DNA from: a virus
Reading direction: 5' to 3' (one strand)
Length of the DNA: 24,454 bases
Virus record (IMG/VR): IMGVR_UViG_3300020195_000161
Span: 1-24,454 of that record
Position numbers and translations under genes: made by a program. The notes under the pieces are model-generated. The model ran no database searches. It was given only the letters and a program-made list of their open reading frames with translations, and was not told where the DNA came from. How positions within the stretch are numbered: position 1 is the first letter of the stretch; every line of letters starts with the position of its first letter. Positions 6,528 to 15,408 of the stretch are shown here, in pieces.

Positions 6528-6833
6528 TTGGATAGAGAATTAACGCAAGAAGAAATTCAAGAGAGGCTTGAGCACAGAGATGTGCTCTTAGCTATTCGTG
6601 AGATCTTAACAACACAATCAGGTCAGATTTTCTTCAAGTATCTCTTTAAGTATTTTGAAATAGGAGTGTTGCCGCCTGTTGGAATGGAAGGTAACATCTT
6701 ATCTGATAATCTTGGATTTTTACGTGCTGGAGTTGCGATATTTGATCTTGCATCAGAAGCAAATCCACACTTGTCTGCCACTTTTTTAGCAGACATTAAA
6801 AAGGAGAAGTATGAGCGGTTACGAAGAGAATAA
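6528..6833 (+). CDS. Bbp19-like structural protein (tentative)
   Basis: A 101-residue, mostly helical protein. It has a charged start (DRELTQEEIQERLEHR), then TTQSGQIFFKYLFKYFEIG at about 29-47 and a later GFLRAGVAIFDL segment. The pattern of a G-x-x-FF-x-LF core followed by a helix reaching the C-terminus resembles the Bbp19 family found near scaffold genes of BPP-1-type podoviruses. The start is a TTG directly after the preceding stop (TAA-TTG) with no clear ribosome site, so re-initiation is likely; a GTG at 6582 is an alternative but would remove 18 residues. It overlaps the scaffold gene by 23 bp. Exact function unknown; head assembly is inferred from position. Confidence 0.7.
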   Translation: MDRELTQEEIQERLEHRDVLLAIREILTTQSGQIFFKYLFKYFEIGVLPPVGMEGNILSDNLGFLRAGVAIFDLASEANPHLSATFLADIKKEKYERLRRE

Positions 6834-7584
6834 ACCTGAAACCCCTAAAGCTCCGGTGTCTGAACCACCGAAGAGTGAAGCGCCTGTAGAGTCAAAAGGG
6901 GTTGATGATGGGTTGGATGAATTCGGCTACGAAAAGGTCAAAGCAGAAAAACCTGTTGAGGATAAACCTGTTGAAAAACCGGTTACAACCAAAGCCGAAG
7001 AACCAGTTACCGAATCCAGCGGATACTCTAAAGAACCGACCAAAGTCGAAGAACCTAAAGTAGAGACACCGGCTTCCGATAAGAAGGCAGCAGAGACTCC
7101 TTCAGATGAATTTGAGATTAAAGAACCCGGTGAGTTATCAGTTGAAGAAGTGAAACAACTCAAAGCGTTTATGAAAGAAAATAAAGTACCAAAAGAAATC
7201 GCCGAGGCTTTAGTCAAACAACGAAAAGCTGAAATGACAGAGTTTAAAGAATTGGTTGAGAAACAAAAGAAGCTTAAAGAAACCAATGAACTTAAACAAC
7301 GACGTGAATGGTACGAAGAATTAAAAAATGACCCAGACTTTGGCAAAGATAAATTCGATCACAATATCAAGAGAGTAGACAAAGTGCTTGCTGATTTCTT
7401 ACCGAATCTAAAAAAGAAGTTGACAGAAGGTAAGGCAATGTTGCCTCCTTATGTCATGCGAGATTTGGTCAAGTTAGGTAATCACCTCTATTCAACTGAA
7501 GGGTTGGTCGAGGGGAATCCACCCACTAAACCAGACGATAACAAAGGTGATTCTATAAATGATCCTTTGGCATATTACTCTTAA
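6811..7584 (+). CDS. Scaffolding protein
   Basis: Temporary internal core that guides the capsid protein into a closed shell. At 257 residues it fits podovirus scaffolds and has their character: very hydrophilic, no cysteine, a disordered Pro/Glu/Lys/Val N-terminal half with KPVE-type repeats (about 46-95), then a long helical, Lys/Glu-rich segment (about 105-180) and a short ordered C-terminus ending DPLAYYS, where scaffolds usually contact the coat. It lies immediately before the major capsid gene. A strong AAGGAG at 6801-6806 supports the ATG. Assignment rests on composition and position, since scaffold sequences are poorly conserved. Confidence 0.85.
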   Translation: MSGYEENKPETPKAPVSEPPKSEAPVESKGVDDGLDEFGYEKVKAEKPVEDKPVEKPVTTKAEEPVTESSGYSKEPTKVEEPKVETPASDKKAAETPSDEFEIKEPGELSVEEVKQLKAFMKENKVPKEIAEALVKQRKAEMTEFKELVEKQKKLKETNELKQRREWYEELKNDPDFGKDKFDHNIKRVDKVLADFLPNLKKKLTEGKAMLPPYVMRDLVKLGNHLYSTEGLVEGNPPTKPDDNKGDSINDPLAYYS

Positions 7585-7596
7585 AGGAGAATTTCA

Positions 7597-8619
7597 ATGG
7601 CTCTTCTCGGATCAACACTAGTTACAATGGCCGATGTTGCGAAAAGCAAAAATAAAGAAATCGGCAAAGTAGCTGAAGTTCTTGTTCAGCACAATAAGGC
7701 GCTGAATGACATCCCATATATGGAGATGAACGAGGGTACTCGACACATAGAAGAAATTCGATCGGCGCTCCCTGCGGTTTATTATCGTAAAGCTAACCAA
7801 GCAATTCCAGCTTCTAAAACAACGACTGAAGAACGCACCTTTACGGCTGCTCACTTCGAGTCGAAGTCGCAGATTGACCAAGCGGTCGCATCACGAGGCG
7901 GCGCGGATCGCGTTGCTTATAATCGTTGGAATCAAGCGCAAGGTCACATCCAAGCTCACGCGATTGAACATGCAGACTTGATGTTCTACGGATCGCCGGT
8001 TGATGACGCACGAAAAGTTGCAGGTTTCGCAGATATTTTCTCAACCCTCGCAACGAGTGAACCTACCTCTGCACAAATTCTCGATGCAGGTGGAACCACT
8101 TCAGACAACACATCAATTTATCTTGTCCTCTGGGGCGAGCGTTCAGTTTTCGGCATTTATCCAAAAGGTACACAATCAGGTTTGAAGCGCACCGATCGTT
8201 CAAAAGGCGGTCAGTTAGTTCAAATCAATGCTCTCGATTCAGCCGGTAACGCTGGAAACTTCTGGGGCTATGAAGAACAATTTGAACTCGATCACGGTTT
8301 GGTAGTGAAGGATTACCGTCAAGTCGTTCGTATCGCGAATATCGATCCAGCTCTTTTGATTCTAGGTACAGGTCCAGATTTGATTGAGTTGATGGCGAAG
8401 GCACTTTACACCGTTGATTCAATGGAAAACGGAACCCCTGTTTTCTACATGAACCGCACGATCGAAGCTTGGCTAGATCTTCAGTCATTAGGTAAAGTCG
8501 GCGCTGGTGGTGGAGTGACTTACGAAAATTATCAAGGTTCACCAGTCCTGAGTTTCCGCAAGACTCCTTGCCGACGCATGGATACTCTTGTGAACACTGA
8601 AGACCGAATCACAACGTAA
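7597..8619 (+). CDS. Major capsid protein
   Basis: Builds the icosahedral head. The 340-residue sequence matches the podovirus capsid family with the HK97 fold: an N-terminal LVTMADVAKSKNKEIGKVAE, then MEMNEGTRHIEEIRSALPAV at 42-61, the HADLMFYGSP loop at 125-134, ILDAGGTTSDNTSIYLVLWG at 161-180, GIYPKGTQSGL at 186-196 and VVRIANID at 243-250. All of these are recognisable blocks of that family. Start ATG has a strong AAGGAG at 7584-7589, overlapping the scaffold stop, as expected for the most abundant protein. An intrinsic terminator follows directly. Confidence 0.94.
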   Translation: MALLGSTLVTMADVAKSKNKEIGKVAEVLVQHNKALNDIPYMEMNEGTRHIEEIRSALPAVYYRKANQAIPASKTTTEERTFTAAHFESKSQIDQAVASRGGADRVAYNRWNQAQGHIQAHAIEHADLMFYGSPVDDARKVAGFADIFSTLATSEPTSAQILDAGGTTSDNTSIYLVLWGERSVFGIYPKGTQSGLKRTDRSKGGQLVQINALDSAGNAGNFWGYEEQFELDHGLVVKDYRQVVRIANIDPALLILGTGPDLIELMAKALYTVDSMENGTPVFYMNRTIEAWLDLQSLGKVGAGGGVTYENYQGSPVLSFRKTPCRRMDTLVNTEDRITT

Positions 8620-8629
8620 TTTGAGAATT

Positions 8630-8657
8630 GGGCGCGAATTGTAACTGCGCCCTTTTT
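8630..8657 (+). terminator. Intrinsic terminator after the capsid gene
   Basis: GGGCGC (8630-8635) and GCGCCC (8647-8652) form a 6-bp GC stem around an 11-base loop, directly followed by five Ts (8653-8657). It begins 11 bp after the capsid stop codon. The same position is used by the main terminator of T7, just after its capsid gene. It should reduce transcription of the tail genes relative to capsid. Confidence 0.85.
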
Positions 8658-8686
8658 GACAATAAATTTTTAACTGGGGGCCATAG
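8656..8686 (+). promoter_or_regulatory. Gap with TTGACAAT and GGGGG ribosome site
   Basis: TTGACAAT (8656-8663) overlaps the terminator T-run and repeats the octamer seen at 3395-3402. No -10 box is found at proper spacing; CATAGA at 8682 is 20 bp away and overlaps the start codon. GGGGG (8676-8680) is the ribosome site for ATG 8687, six bases downstream. Confidence 0.3.
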
Positions 8687-9124
8687 ATGAGATTTGACAT
8701 AGAAAACCAATTGAGTGCAGCGCAAGATTTTACTGGTGGTGCAACCGTAAGTACAAACTCTTACGAAAAACAAACGGCTGCTCAGGACATTAGCATCGGT
8801 TGTAGAATGTCCCTTCTTTGCCATGTAACGACAGCGGCAGGTACGGGATCAACGCACACGATGGAAGTGGTTCAAACCACTAACGGAACTACGGGTGGTC
8901 TTCTTGTAGTTGCTGCGGTATCAAAACTTGCTGCAACTCTTGTGGCCGGATATGAATTTGAAATTCCGATTCCTGAAGGTTCATTGTCTTTGAAGTACAT
9001 TGGTTTCAGAAACACCTCAACTGGTGGAACAACGACTGTTAGCTTAGACGTTTATCTTGTGCCTTCTGATGAGATCGCTAACTACAAGTCATTCCCTAAA
9101 GTTGTTAGCGCAGACGTGATCTAA
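8687..9124 (+). CDS. Capsid cement (decoration) protein, Bbp16-like
   Basis: Probably binds the outside of the expanded capsid and stabilises it. The 145-residue product is beta-rich, with many Thr, Val, Gly and Ser. It begins MRFDIENQLSAAQDF, then TVSTNSYE, and near the end has LVAGYEFEIPIPEGSLSLKY followed by a short TGGTTTVSLDVYLVP strand pair. This pattern resembles the Bbp16 cement proteins that follow capsid genes in BPP-1-type podoviruses. It has two cysteines at about 39 and 45. It is the first gene after the terminator, and its stop overlaps the next ATG as TAATG. Confidence 0.78.
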   Translation: MRFDIENQLSAAQDFTGGATVSTNSYEKQTAAQDISIGCRMSLLCHVTTAAGTGSTHTMEVVQTTNGTTGGLLVVAAVSKLAATLVAGYEFEIPIPEGSLSLKYIGFRNTSTGGTTTVSLDVYLVPSDEIANYKSFPKVVSADVI

Positions 9125-9468
9125 TGAGTAATCGAGATTTTAAAATGCCTTCTCCGGCTGTAAAGTCGGAGGAAGTAAACGAAAAAAAAGTTGAACCTAG
9201 ACCCGTTGCATCTTCAAGTGGACCGTCACCTTCAAATGAAAAGAAGGTTGAAAAAGATTCTGCTGGAGTTGAAGTCGTTGCTTTAGGAAAAGGATTTTTC
9301 CGAAATAGTAGAAAGAAACTGGGCGACAAATTTCTCGTACCGAGTTTAGATTTAGTCGGTGACTGGATGAGATGCACTGATCCTGAAGTTGAAAAGCAGC
9401 ATCAGAATCTAATCAAGGAACGTAAAGCGAAACTTGCAGAGGCGGCAAAATCTAAGCTCGCCAAATAA
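9124..9468 (+). CDS. Small phage protein with a C-terminal GFFRNSRKKLGDKF-type domain
   Basis: 114 residues in two parts. Residues 1-48 are a disordered, Lys/Glu/Ser/Pro-rich tail. Residues 49-82 (VEVVALGKGFFRNSRKKLGD, then KFLVPS and GDWM) form a small beta unit of a type common in phage genomes: a VRAT-x-x-GFYG-x-x-R-x-x-GD-x-F strand pair ending in a WM motif. The function of that unit is not known to me. The C-terminus is a Lys/Ala helix. The ATG overlaps the cement protein stop. Position between cement and tail-tube genes suggests a head-completion or accessory capsid role, by inference only. Confidence 0.75.
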   Translation: MSNRDFKMPSPAVKSEEVNEKKVEPRPVASSSGPSPSNEKKVEKDSAGVEVVALGKGFFRNSRKKLGDKFLVPSLDLVGDWMRCTDPEVEKQHQNLIKERKAKLAEAAKSKLAK

Positions 9469-9480
9469 AGGTGGGGTTAG

Positions 9481-10110
9481 ATGTTCACAAAGGCTCAGAT
9501 CTATAACTTGGCACTCGGCGCTTTGCTTTTGCAGCGCCGAATTACCGATACCGAAACCGATACCTCTAACGAATGTCGAGTTTTAAATACCCACTGGGAT
9601 GCAGCGTTTGCTCTATCCCTTCAAGACATGGATCTTGATTCCACTTCAACACAAGTCACTTTAGAACTTCTAGAAGATATGTCCGAGAGTGTAGACGCCA
9701 CGAAACAGTGGAATTACGGCTACCAATATCCAACTGACTGCATGTTTCTACGTCGTATTCAATCAGGTGCGGTTACTGATAATCGCTACACTCACATCGC
9801 CAAGCGCGTTCAGATTTACATGGGCGAGCGAATGATTATGACTAATCAGGTTGAAGCTGTTGCCGAATATATTTCAAATGAGATCAGTGTTGAGCATTTA
9901 AGTGCCCCGGCAGGTATGGCCGTCGCTTATAAATTGGCTTCAATGGCTGCCCCTCTCGCTACTGGTAAGGGGGCCGCAAAACTTATAAGCTCAATCGAAC
10001 AGAAATATATTTTAAGCAAAGCTGAGGCTCAATCTCTGGACCAAAGGGAAAATGTAGTTTTCCACGATCCCGCTACCGAGTCAGAGTTTGTTGCAGAACG
10101 GACATCGTAA
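9481..10110 (+). CDS. Tail tubular protein A-like adaptor (T7 gp11-like)
   Basis: Connects the portal to the short tail tube and closes the filled head. The 209-residue length is close to T7 gp11 (196). Family features visible are IYNLALGALL near the start, a helical N-terminal domain with NECRVLNTHWDAAFALSL, the hallmark QWNYGYQYPTDCMFLRRIQ at 77-95, and a C-terminal helical segment. AAGGTGGGG (9468-9476) precedes ATG 9481. Its stop overlaps the ATG of the next gene as TAATG, so the two tail-tube proteins are made together. Confidence 0.85.
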   Translation: MFTKAQIYNLALGALLLQRRITDTETDTSNECRVLNTHWDAAFALSLQDMDLDSTSTQVTLELLEDMSESVDATKQWNYGYQYPTDCMFLRRIQSGAVTDNRYTHIAKRVQIYMGERMIMTNQVEAVAEYISNEISVEHLSAPAGMAVAYKLASMAAPLATGKGAAKLISSIEQKYILSKAEAQSLDQRENVVFHDPATESEFVAERTS

Positions 10111-13040
10111 TGAGTCTTAAGTTCCAGTCAAGTTTCGCCGCCGGTGAAATCGACCCGGCATTGCATGAGCGAACAAACTTGCAGAAATTCAATTCAGCAT
10201 TGGCTACAGCAAGAAACGTCATCGTCGGAAAAACTGGCAGACTTATTTCTAAAAATGGTCGTCGCATTTTCAAAAAAGCTAAAAACGATAACGATGAAAT
10301 TATCATTCATCCTATGCCTCGAATCGGAAAATTGCTTGAGTTTGGTAATTTGTATCTTCGCGTTTGGAACGTAGTGACCGGTGAATTGCAACAAGAGATA
10401 ATAACTCAGTTCACCACGGTGATGCTTCCAGACCTACACTTCCAAGACATCTCTGAACAAATGGTGATGATCACAAGAGATGGTGCAGCCGCGTGGTTGT
10501 TTTATCCATCTCAAATTGACAAAGTTGCAATTGAAACTACAAGTTGGTCTTTAGGATCAAACCCTTTTAATGTTCCCGAAGTTCCAACTTATGTGAGTTT
10601 AACGGCGGCTGGTGCGCCTGCGGGTCACGCTGTCGAGTATGCTGTTACTTGCGTTGTTAATGGTCAAGAGTCATTGCCTTTGACTCACGCAAGTCTTGTT
10701 GGAAATTTACCACTTGATGTTGATGATAGTAACGCTATTGTCTGCACATACACAGGAATCAAACTTTGGAACTTTTATGTGTGGTATGGTTTTCAATTCG
10801 CTGGAACAGATGACATCACCAAAGCTGTTTTTGAATTTAGAGTCTATCGAAGACCAACAGGCGCAGGTGCATTTGGCTTTATAGGAAGTACAACGGCTTT
10901 AACTCTCATCGATAACGGAGGCTTCGTATCAGGAACATTTCCTAACGACGATGTGAGTGGGAAATTCACTGATTACGGTGTAGCGGCTGATTATACTGTT
11001 CAACCACCAAGTAACGGTGACAGTGTTCGATCTGTGTTTGGTACAACAGGGACACCTCAATCAATCGGTATTGGTGCTACTTGTGTTTATCAACAAAGAC
11101 TTTTACTTGGTGTTGATGATCATGTCGAAACAAGTCGTACCGGTTATCCTTTCAACTTCACTCGCGACTATCCGCTTTCAAGTGATTCAGCTCTTACTTT
11201 TAAACACGGTGCTCAAGGATCTTCTAAAATTTTAAGAATGATTGAGAATGACGGTCTTGTTCTTTTTACAGCAAGCGGTGTGCATCTACATAATGGCGCG
11301 TTATCTCCAACTAATCTGGATCTTCCGAAAAAAGGAAATTGGGTCATTGATGCGCGTGTGCCGCCTATTGCAATTCCAGGTGGTGTGTTGTTTGTCGATC
11401 GATCAACGAATACGATCAGGCAACTTTTATTCTCTCAAGAGAGACAACAATATGCTGGTGAAGAACTTTCAATTTTTAACAGTCATTTGTTTACCGGTAA
11501 TAGAGTTAAGTCTTGGTCATTTGAAGAAGGTGACACACCTATTTTATGGGTCGTATTTAGTAACGGCACTTATGCAAGCTTCACGTTCGAGCCTGATCAT
11601 CAAATGCGAGCGTGGACAAGACATGACTCTGGAACCGATATCGAACGAGTCGTGTTCATGCCAGCCGTTCCTCCGAGCACTCTCTATGACGTTCTTGATG
11701 TCGGTGAAACTTTCTTCGTTGTAAAAAAGGGAACGCAACGATGGATCGAAAGAAGTGTTCCTCGATATGTTTCTGCTGCAATCAAAGATGAAAACGCTGA
11801 GTGGGATAAAAATAATTCAATCGCTGCAATGGACGGAATCCAAAGCTGGAGTCATTTGATCAATGACGATCTCACCGATGACAATTTAGTTTTAACTCCT
11901 GTGACCGCCGGTGTGTGGGATGGTCCTTTGACTTTAAGTTGCACCGATGACGCGATTTTTCCGTCAACTGGCATCGGGGCAGTGGGGACTTTATTTAGAT
12001 ATTTCGATGCAGATGGTGCAGGTTATGATCTTGAAGTCACCGCACGAGCGAGTAGTAACTCAGTGACAGTTTCTCCTAACATCGAATTTCCATTAGCGGC
12101 TGCAACAAACCCTAGACTCTATGAATGTAAATCGACCTTTGCGACAACTTATCAATATGCAAACATCGATGAGTTAGTTCAATACATTGGCGCTAACGAC
12201 TTCATCGTAACGGCCAATACTCCTGGTGTATGGAATGGTGCACTTACAATCACACAAAACGGCGGCACAGGAATATTCACGATCGCTGGTTTTGGTGCTG
12301 TAGGAACATTTTTAAGAGCCACTCTCGGTGCAACAACAGTCATGGTTGTCACAGGTCGAACAAGTGATTTGGTAATTACCGTGATGCCTCAAAGCACTTA
12401 TCCATCAGGTAGTACCATTCTTACGACTATAGGTGATTTATATATGGTAGCAGAGCACACTGATTTTTGTTTGGATCATCTCGAAGATGAAAACGTATCA
12501 GTCATTGGTGATGGCTATGTAATCGCTTCTCCAAATAATGATGTCGATTTTACTGTCGCCGATCTGTTAACAGTTAACTCCGGATCAATAACTCTTCCTG
12601 CAAATTACGCATACGTTCATATCGGAAGACCATACGTGATGGATATCGAAACACTCGACATTGATACAGTTGAGCAAAGACCAATTCTCATCGAAGATAA
12701 AACAGTAAATAAACTCTACATTAAACTTTATAACTCTCGCGGAATATATGTGGCATCAAGGTTCCCGGCAGGTGACACTCTGACAGGAATGGATTCATCA
12801 GGTATTCACGACGTTGGGATGGATGACACTGATACGATTCCATCGGATTACGATGAGGACGGCAACGGAGATGACATTATCGCTAACAGGTATCCAAGAG
12901 CGAGAAGTAAACGAGTTGAAGTGACTCTGCCTGGTGACTGGAAATCAAACGGTCGAGTGTGTATTCGACAAGTTGATCCAGTTCACTTTGAAGTGCTTTC
13001 AATTCTGCTCGATATCGAAGATCAAAGAAGGGATAAATAA
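10110..13040 (+). CDS. Tail tubular protein B-like nozzle (T7 gp12-like)
   Basis: Forms the distal part of the short tail. The N-terminus matches the family: FQSSFAAGEIDPALHERTNL, NSALATARNVIVGKTGRL, RNG.RIFKKAK. At 976 residues it is longer than T7 gp12 (794). Part of the extra length is an internal duplication: residues 598-661 and 703-765 share the order GVW[DN]G.LT[LI], G[IF]GAVGT, then a VTARASSNSVTV / VTGRTSDLVITV strand pair, 105 residues apart. Seven or so cysteines are present. A late VEVTLPGDWKSNGRVCIRQ segment precedes the C-terminus, typical of this family. The ATG overlaps the preceding stop. Confidence 0.87.
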   Translation: MSLKFQSSFAAGEIDPALHERTNLQKFNSALATARNVIVGKTGRLISKNGRRIFKKAKNDNDEIIIHPMPRIGKLLEFGNLYLRVWNVVTGELQQEIITQFTTVMLPDLHFQDISEQMVMITRDGAAAWLFYPSQIDKVAIETTSWSLGSNPFNVPEVPTYVSLTAAGAPAGHAVEYAVTCVVNGQESLPLTHASLVGNLPLDVDDSNAIVCTYTGIKLWNFYVWYGFQFAGTDDITKAVFEFRVYRRPTGAGAFGFIGSTTALTLIDNGGFVSGTFPNDDVSGKFTDYGVAADYTVQPPSNGDSVRSVFGTTGTPQSIGIGATCVYQQRLLLGVDDHVETSRTGYPFNFTRDYPLSSDSALTFKHGAQGSSKILRMIENDGLVLFTASGVHLHNGALSPTNLDLPKKGNWVIDARVPPIAIPGGVLFVDRSTNTIRQLLFSQERQQYAGEELSIFNSHLFTGNRVKSWSFEEGDTPILWVVFSNGTYASFTFEPDHQMRAWTRHDSGTDIERVVFMPAVPPSTLYDVLDVGETFFVVKKGTQRWIERSVPRYVSAAIKDENAEWDKNNSIAAMDGIQSWSHLINDDLTDDNLVLTPVTAGVWDGPLTLSCTDDAIFPSTGIGAVGTLFRYFDADGAGYDLEVTARASSNSVTVSPNIEFPLAAATNPRLYECKSTFATTYQYANIDELVQYIGANDFIVTANTPGVWNGALTITQNGGTGIFTIAGFGAVGTFLRATLGATTVMVVTGRTSDLVITVMPQSTYPSGSTILTTIGDLYMVAEHTDFCLDHLEDENVSVIGDGYVIASPNNDVDFTVADLLTVNSGSITLPANYAYVHIGRPYVMDIETLDIDTVEQRPILIEDKTVNKLYIKLYNSRGIYVASRFPAGDTLTGMDSSGIHDVGMDDTDTIPSDYDEDGNGDDIIANRYPRARSKRVEVTLPGDWKSNGRVCIRQVDPVHFEVLSILLDIEDQRRDK

Positions 13041-13615
13041 TGCCAGTACCTTTAGTCGTCGCAGGTGTAGTTGCCGGTTTTCAAATGTTCAGCGGTCTCA
13101 AGCAAGCTGAAGATGTCAGATCAGCCGCACGATTCAATAAAGAACTTGCTGAAATGAACGCAGGGTTTATTGAGATGGACGCATGGGAAGCTGAGAAATA
13201 TGGCTTCACTCAATCCACTCGTTACCAATCAGTGATTGATGATGTGATTTCAGATCAAAGAGTAGGGATGGCTGCGAGAGGTGTTGATGTTAGTTTCGGT
13301 TCTGCCAAAGAAGTTCAAGAAGCCAGTAAACTTTCAGGATTCTTAAATCAGTTAGATATGATTCAACAAGCTCAAAACCAATCAAAGAATTTAAAAAATC
13401 AGGCGCTCAGTGTAAGATTTGGCGCAACAATGGACGGCATTGCTGCTGACTCGAAATCTCGAGGCGCTGAGAATGCCGGATATCTTGCCGCAGCAAATAC
13501 GATGGCTAGTGCCTATAGCGGTTACGCTAAACCCGGAACGATTAACAGATCCGCTAATCGTGTTCAGGGTGCAACAGGTGATTTCGTAAGAGATCCTTAT
13601 GGGAGCATGGGTTAA
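13040..13615 (+). CDS. Ejection (core) protein, T7 gp14-like
   Basis: Likely one of three internal proteins released into the cell on infection; in T7 gp14 forms the pore in the outer membrane. Length is 191 residues against 196 for T7 gp14. It has a hydrophobic Gly/Val/Ala start (VPLVVAGVVAGFQMFSG), then an Ala-rich helix with FNKELAEMNAGF, QRVGMAARGVDVSFGSA at about 74-90, which is typical of the family, and a helical C-terminal half. No cysteine. Overlaps both neighbours as TAATG. Confidence 0.82.
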   Translation: MPVPLVVAGVVAGFQMFSGLKQAEDVRSAARFNKELAEMNAGFIEMDAWEAEKYGFTQSTRYQSVIDDVISDQRVGMAARGVDVSFGSAKEVQEASKLSGFLNQLDMIQQAQNQSKNLKNQALSVRFGATMDGIAADSKSRGAENAGYLAAANTMASAYSGYAKPGTINRSANRVQGATGDFVRDPYGSMG

Positions 13616-15408
13616 TGGCAATTCAACTACCTGAAATCAAAAGAAACATGGAAGCTCCTGCGCCGTCTTCTGCTGGACGCATTGATGCTAAGATGCCTGA
13701 TAAGTCAGGTGAAACTGAAGCGGTCGCTCAGGGCCTCGTAAAGCTCGGTAACACCGCTTATAATATCGCTGATAAGTATGAACTCAATGCTGTTGACGAT
13801 GAGAAGTTAAAAGCCAAAATTGCATACAGCGATTGGTATAGACGAAAAATTGAAGGTGATAGTAAGACTGGTCAATTGGGTCTTCAGCATATTCAAGGTG
13901 ATCCAACTCAGGCGTATAATGACTTTGATAAACAAGCGACTGAAAAGTTCGATGAGATTTTGGCTAATCCTAATCTCTCATCTCGTGCCAGATCCGGTGT
14001 TCAAACAGGATTACTTGAAGCTTACAATTCCTTACACTCAAATCGCTTAGTCACTTATGGAGGCCAACACGCCAAGTATCAGGCCAATCTCACAGACGCC
14101 GCTGTTAATTTAGATGTGGAAGGTGCTGTTGAATCGGTTCAATTCGTCGATGTGAATGATCCTAAAAGTACCGCTCTCTTTGAACAGAAAATTGACGGTA
14201 TCAGAAAAACATTCACGAACTATGCTCTTAAAACTGATGCCGCTGTTGATGCACCAGACGGTGAAGTTAAACACATCGACGGTGACGGAAACTTACGACA
14301 TCTAAAAATGGACCCAGCTATTAAGAATTCAATGAAGAAGAGTTACAGTAAAGCTGTTGGCACTTCAGTTGAAGTTTTAATTGATTCTAAGAAATTGCCT
14401 GAAGCCAAAATGTTCATGGATAAATATAAAGGCTACATCGACGGCGCTACGATGGGGAAGTTGACCAAAGAGTACGAAAAGAAAGAAGTTGAGATTGGTG
14501 CCGACATGCACTTGGCGAAAATTGGCGACATGCCTGAAGGTGCTCAACGAACTTACTTAAATAAGCTTCCTAAAAATACACCTCAACAAGTTGAGATATT
14601 TAAAAAACTTCGTGATGAGATTGACGACAATCAAATGAAAAAAGATCGAGCACTTGATCGTCAATCAAATAACATCGGCGATATGTTGGCGAAGAGTTAT
14701 TACGAAGCGACAGAATCAGGAAATCCTTATCATAGTCTTAATGACTTCATGAAAGGTACGACAAACGGAGTATTAAACTCAAAGCTTATGAACGGTATTG
14801 AAGACGATGAGAAGCGTAAAAAACTTCACGCATTGTTCACTGACGTTAAAGACTCTGATCCTAAAGTTTGGTCTAAGATGATGGAAGCTATCGCTAACAA
14901 AGACCTAAACAACTGGAGTCACGAGCAACTCACATTAGAAATGGGTGGGCTAAGTAAGCCTGACAAAGCTAAAGTCAGTAGTGCTTGGCTTCGAGCGAAT
15001 GACGATACCGACACTGAACAGAGAGGTAGATACGAGCAAGGTGTTAATTTAATGAAGCTCGCAGCGAACGATTATTTCAGAAAGTCTGGTAAGATCACAA
15101 ACAAATCGAGACGACAATACGATGACGCCGTTGCAGCCGTTGCGTTTGATCCACCACCAAAAGGTGCAAATGTTCAAGAGCATGTAAAGAGTGTTCTAGC
15201 TCGAGTGATAAAGGGTAAAGGTGAAAAAGTTCCCGTAGATACTCCATCTCCGACTACGGAACCATCGACCACTAAGAAAGCTTCAAAAATAGATTACAGA
15301 ACTATACCTAAAATTGAACAAGAGAGACTAAAACAAGAGTTTAAAAAAGCAAACGGTGGTCAAGATTTAGGACTTGAAAAATTTAAACAATGGTATGAAT
15401 CTCAATAA
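13615..15408 (+). CDS. Ejection protein, T7 gp15-like
   Basis: Second internal protein. Position between the gp14-like and gp16-like genes, long helical Lys/Asp/Glu-rich composition and length (597; T7 gp15 is 747) fit the gp15 role, the part of the ejection channel that spans the periplasm. Early residues have a Pro/Ala stretch, then LVKLGNTAYNIADKYELNAV, a recurring opening of such proteins. No enzymatic motif, no membrane segment and no cysteine. The Pro/Thr/Lys-rich stretch at about 541-562 looks like a linker before a short C-terminal helical unit. Sequence similarity to any specific family member cannot be shown by eye, so the call depends on context. Confidence 0.75.
   Translation: MAIQLPEIKRNMEAPAPSSAGRIDAKMPDKSGETEAVAQGLVKLGNTAYNIADKYELNAVDDEKLKAKIAYSDWYRRKIEGDSKTGQLGLQHIQGDPTQAYNDFDKQATEKFDEILANPNLSSRARSGVQTGLLEAYNSLHSNRLVTYGGQHAKYQANLTDAAVNLDVEGAVESVQFVDVNDPKSTALFEQKIDGIRKTFTNYALKTDAAVDAPDGEVKHIDGDGNLRHLKMDPAIKNSMKKSYSKAVGTSVEVLIDSKKLPEAKMFMDKYKGYIDGATMGKLTKEYEKKEVEIGADMHLAKIGDMPEGAQRTYLNKLPKNTPQQVEIFKKLRDEIDDNQMKKDRALDRQSNNIGDMLAKSYYEATESGNPYHSLNDFMKGTTNGVLNSKLMNGIEDDEKRKKLHALFTDVKDSDPKVWSKMMEAIANKDLNNWSHEQLTLEMGGLSKPDKAKVSSAWLRANDDTDTEQRGRYEQGVNLMKLAANDYFRKSGKITNKSRRQYDDAVAAVAFDPPPKGANVQEHVKSVLARVIKGKGEKVPVDTPSPTTEPSTTKKASKIDYRTIPKIEQERLKQEFKKANGGQDLGLEKFKQWYESQ

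Noticed and set aside
6927-7346. 139-residue - strand frame opposite the scaffold gene
   Set aside because: Antisense shadow of Lys/Glu/Pro-rich codons giving a Ser/Phe-rich sequence with no ribosome site.
8656-8689. Sigma70 promoter for the cement gene
   Set aside because: A good -35 (TTGACA) is present but no -10 lies at 16-18 bp; the closest candidate overlaps the start codon.
11242-11724. 160-residue + strand frame inside the gp12-like gene
   Set aside because: Out-of-frame shadow with no ribosome site; composition rich in Leu, Cys and Phe as chance frames are.
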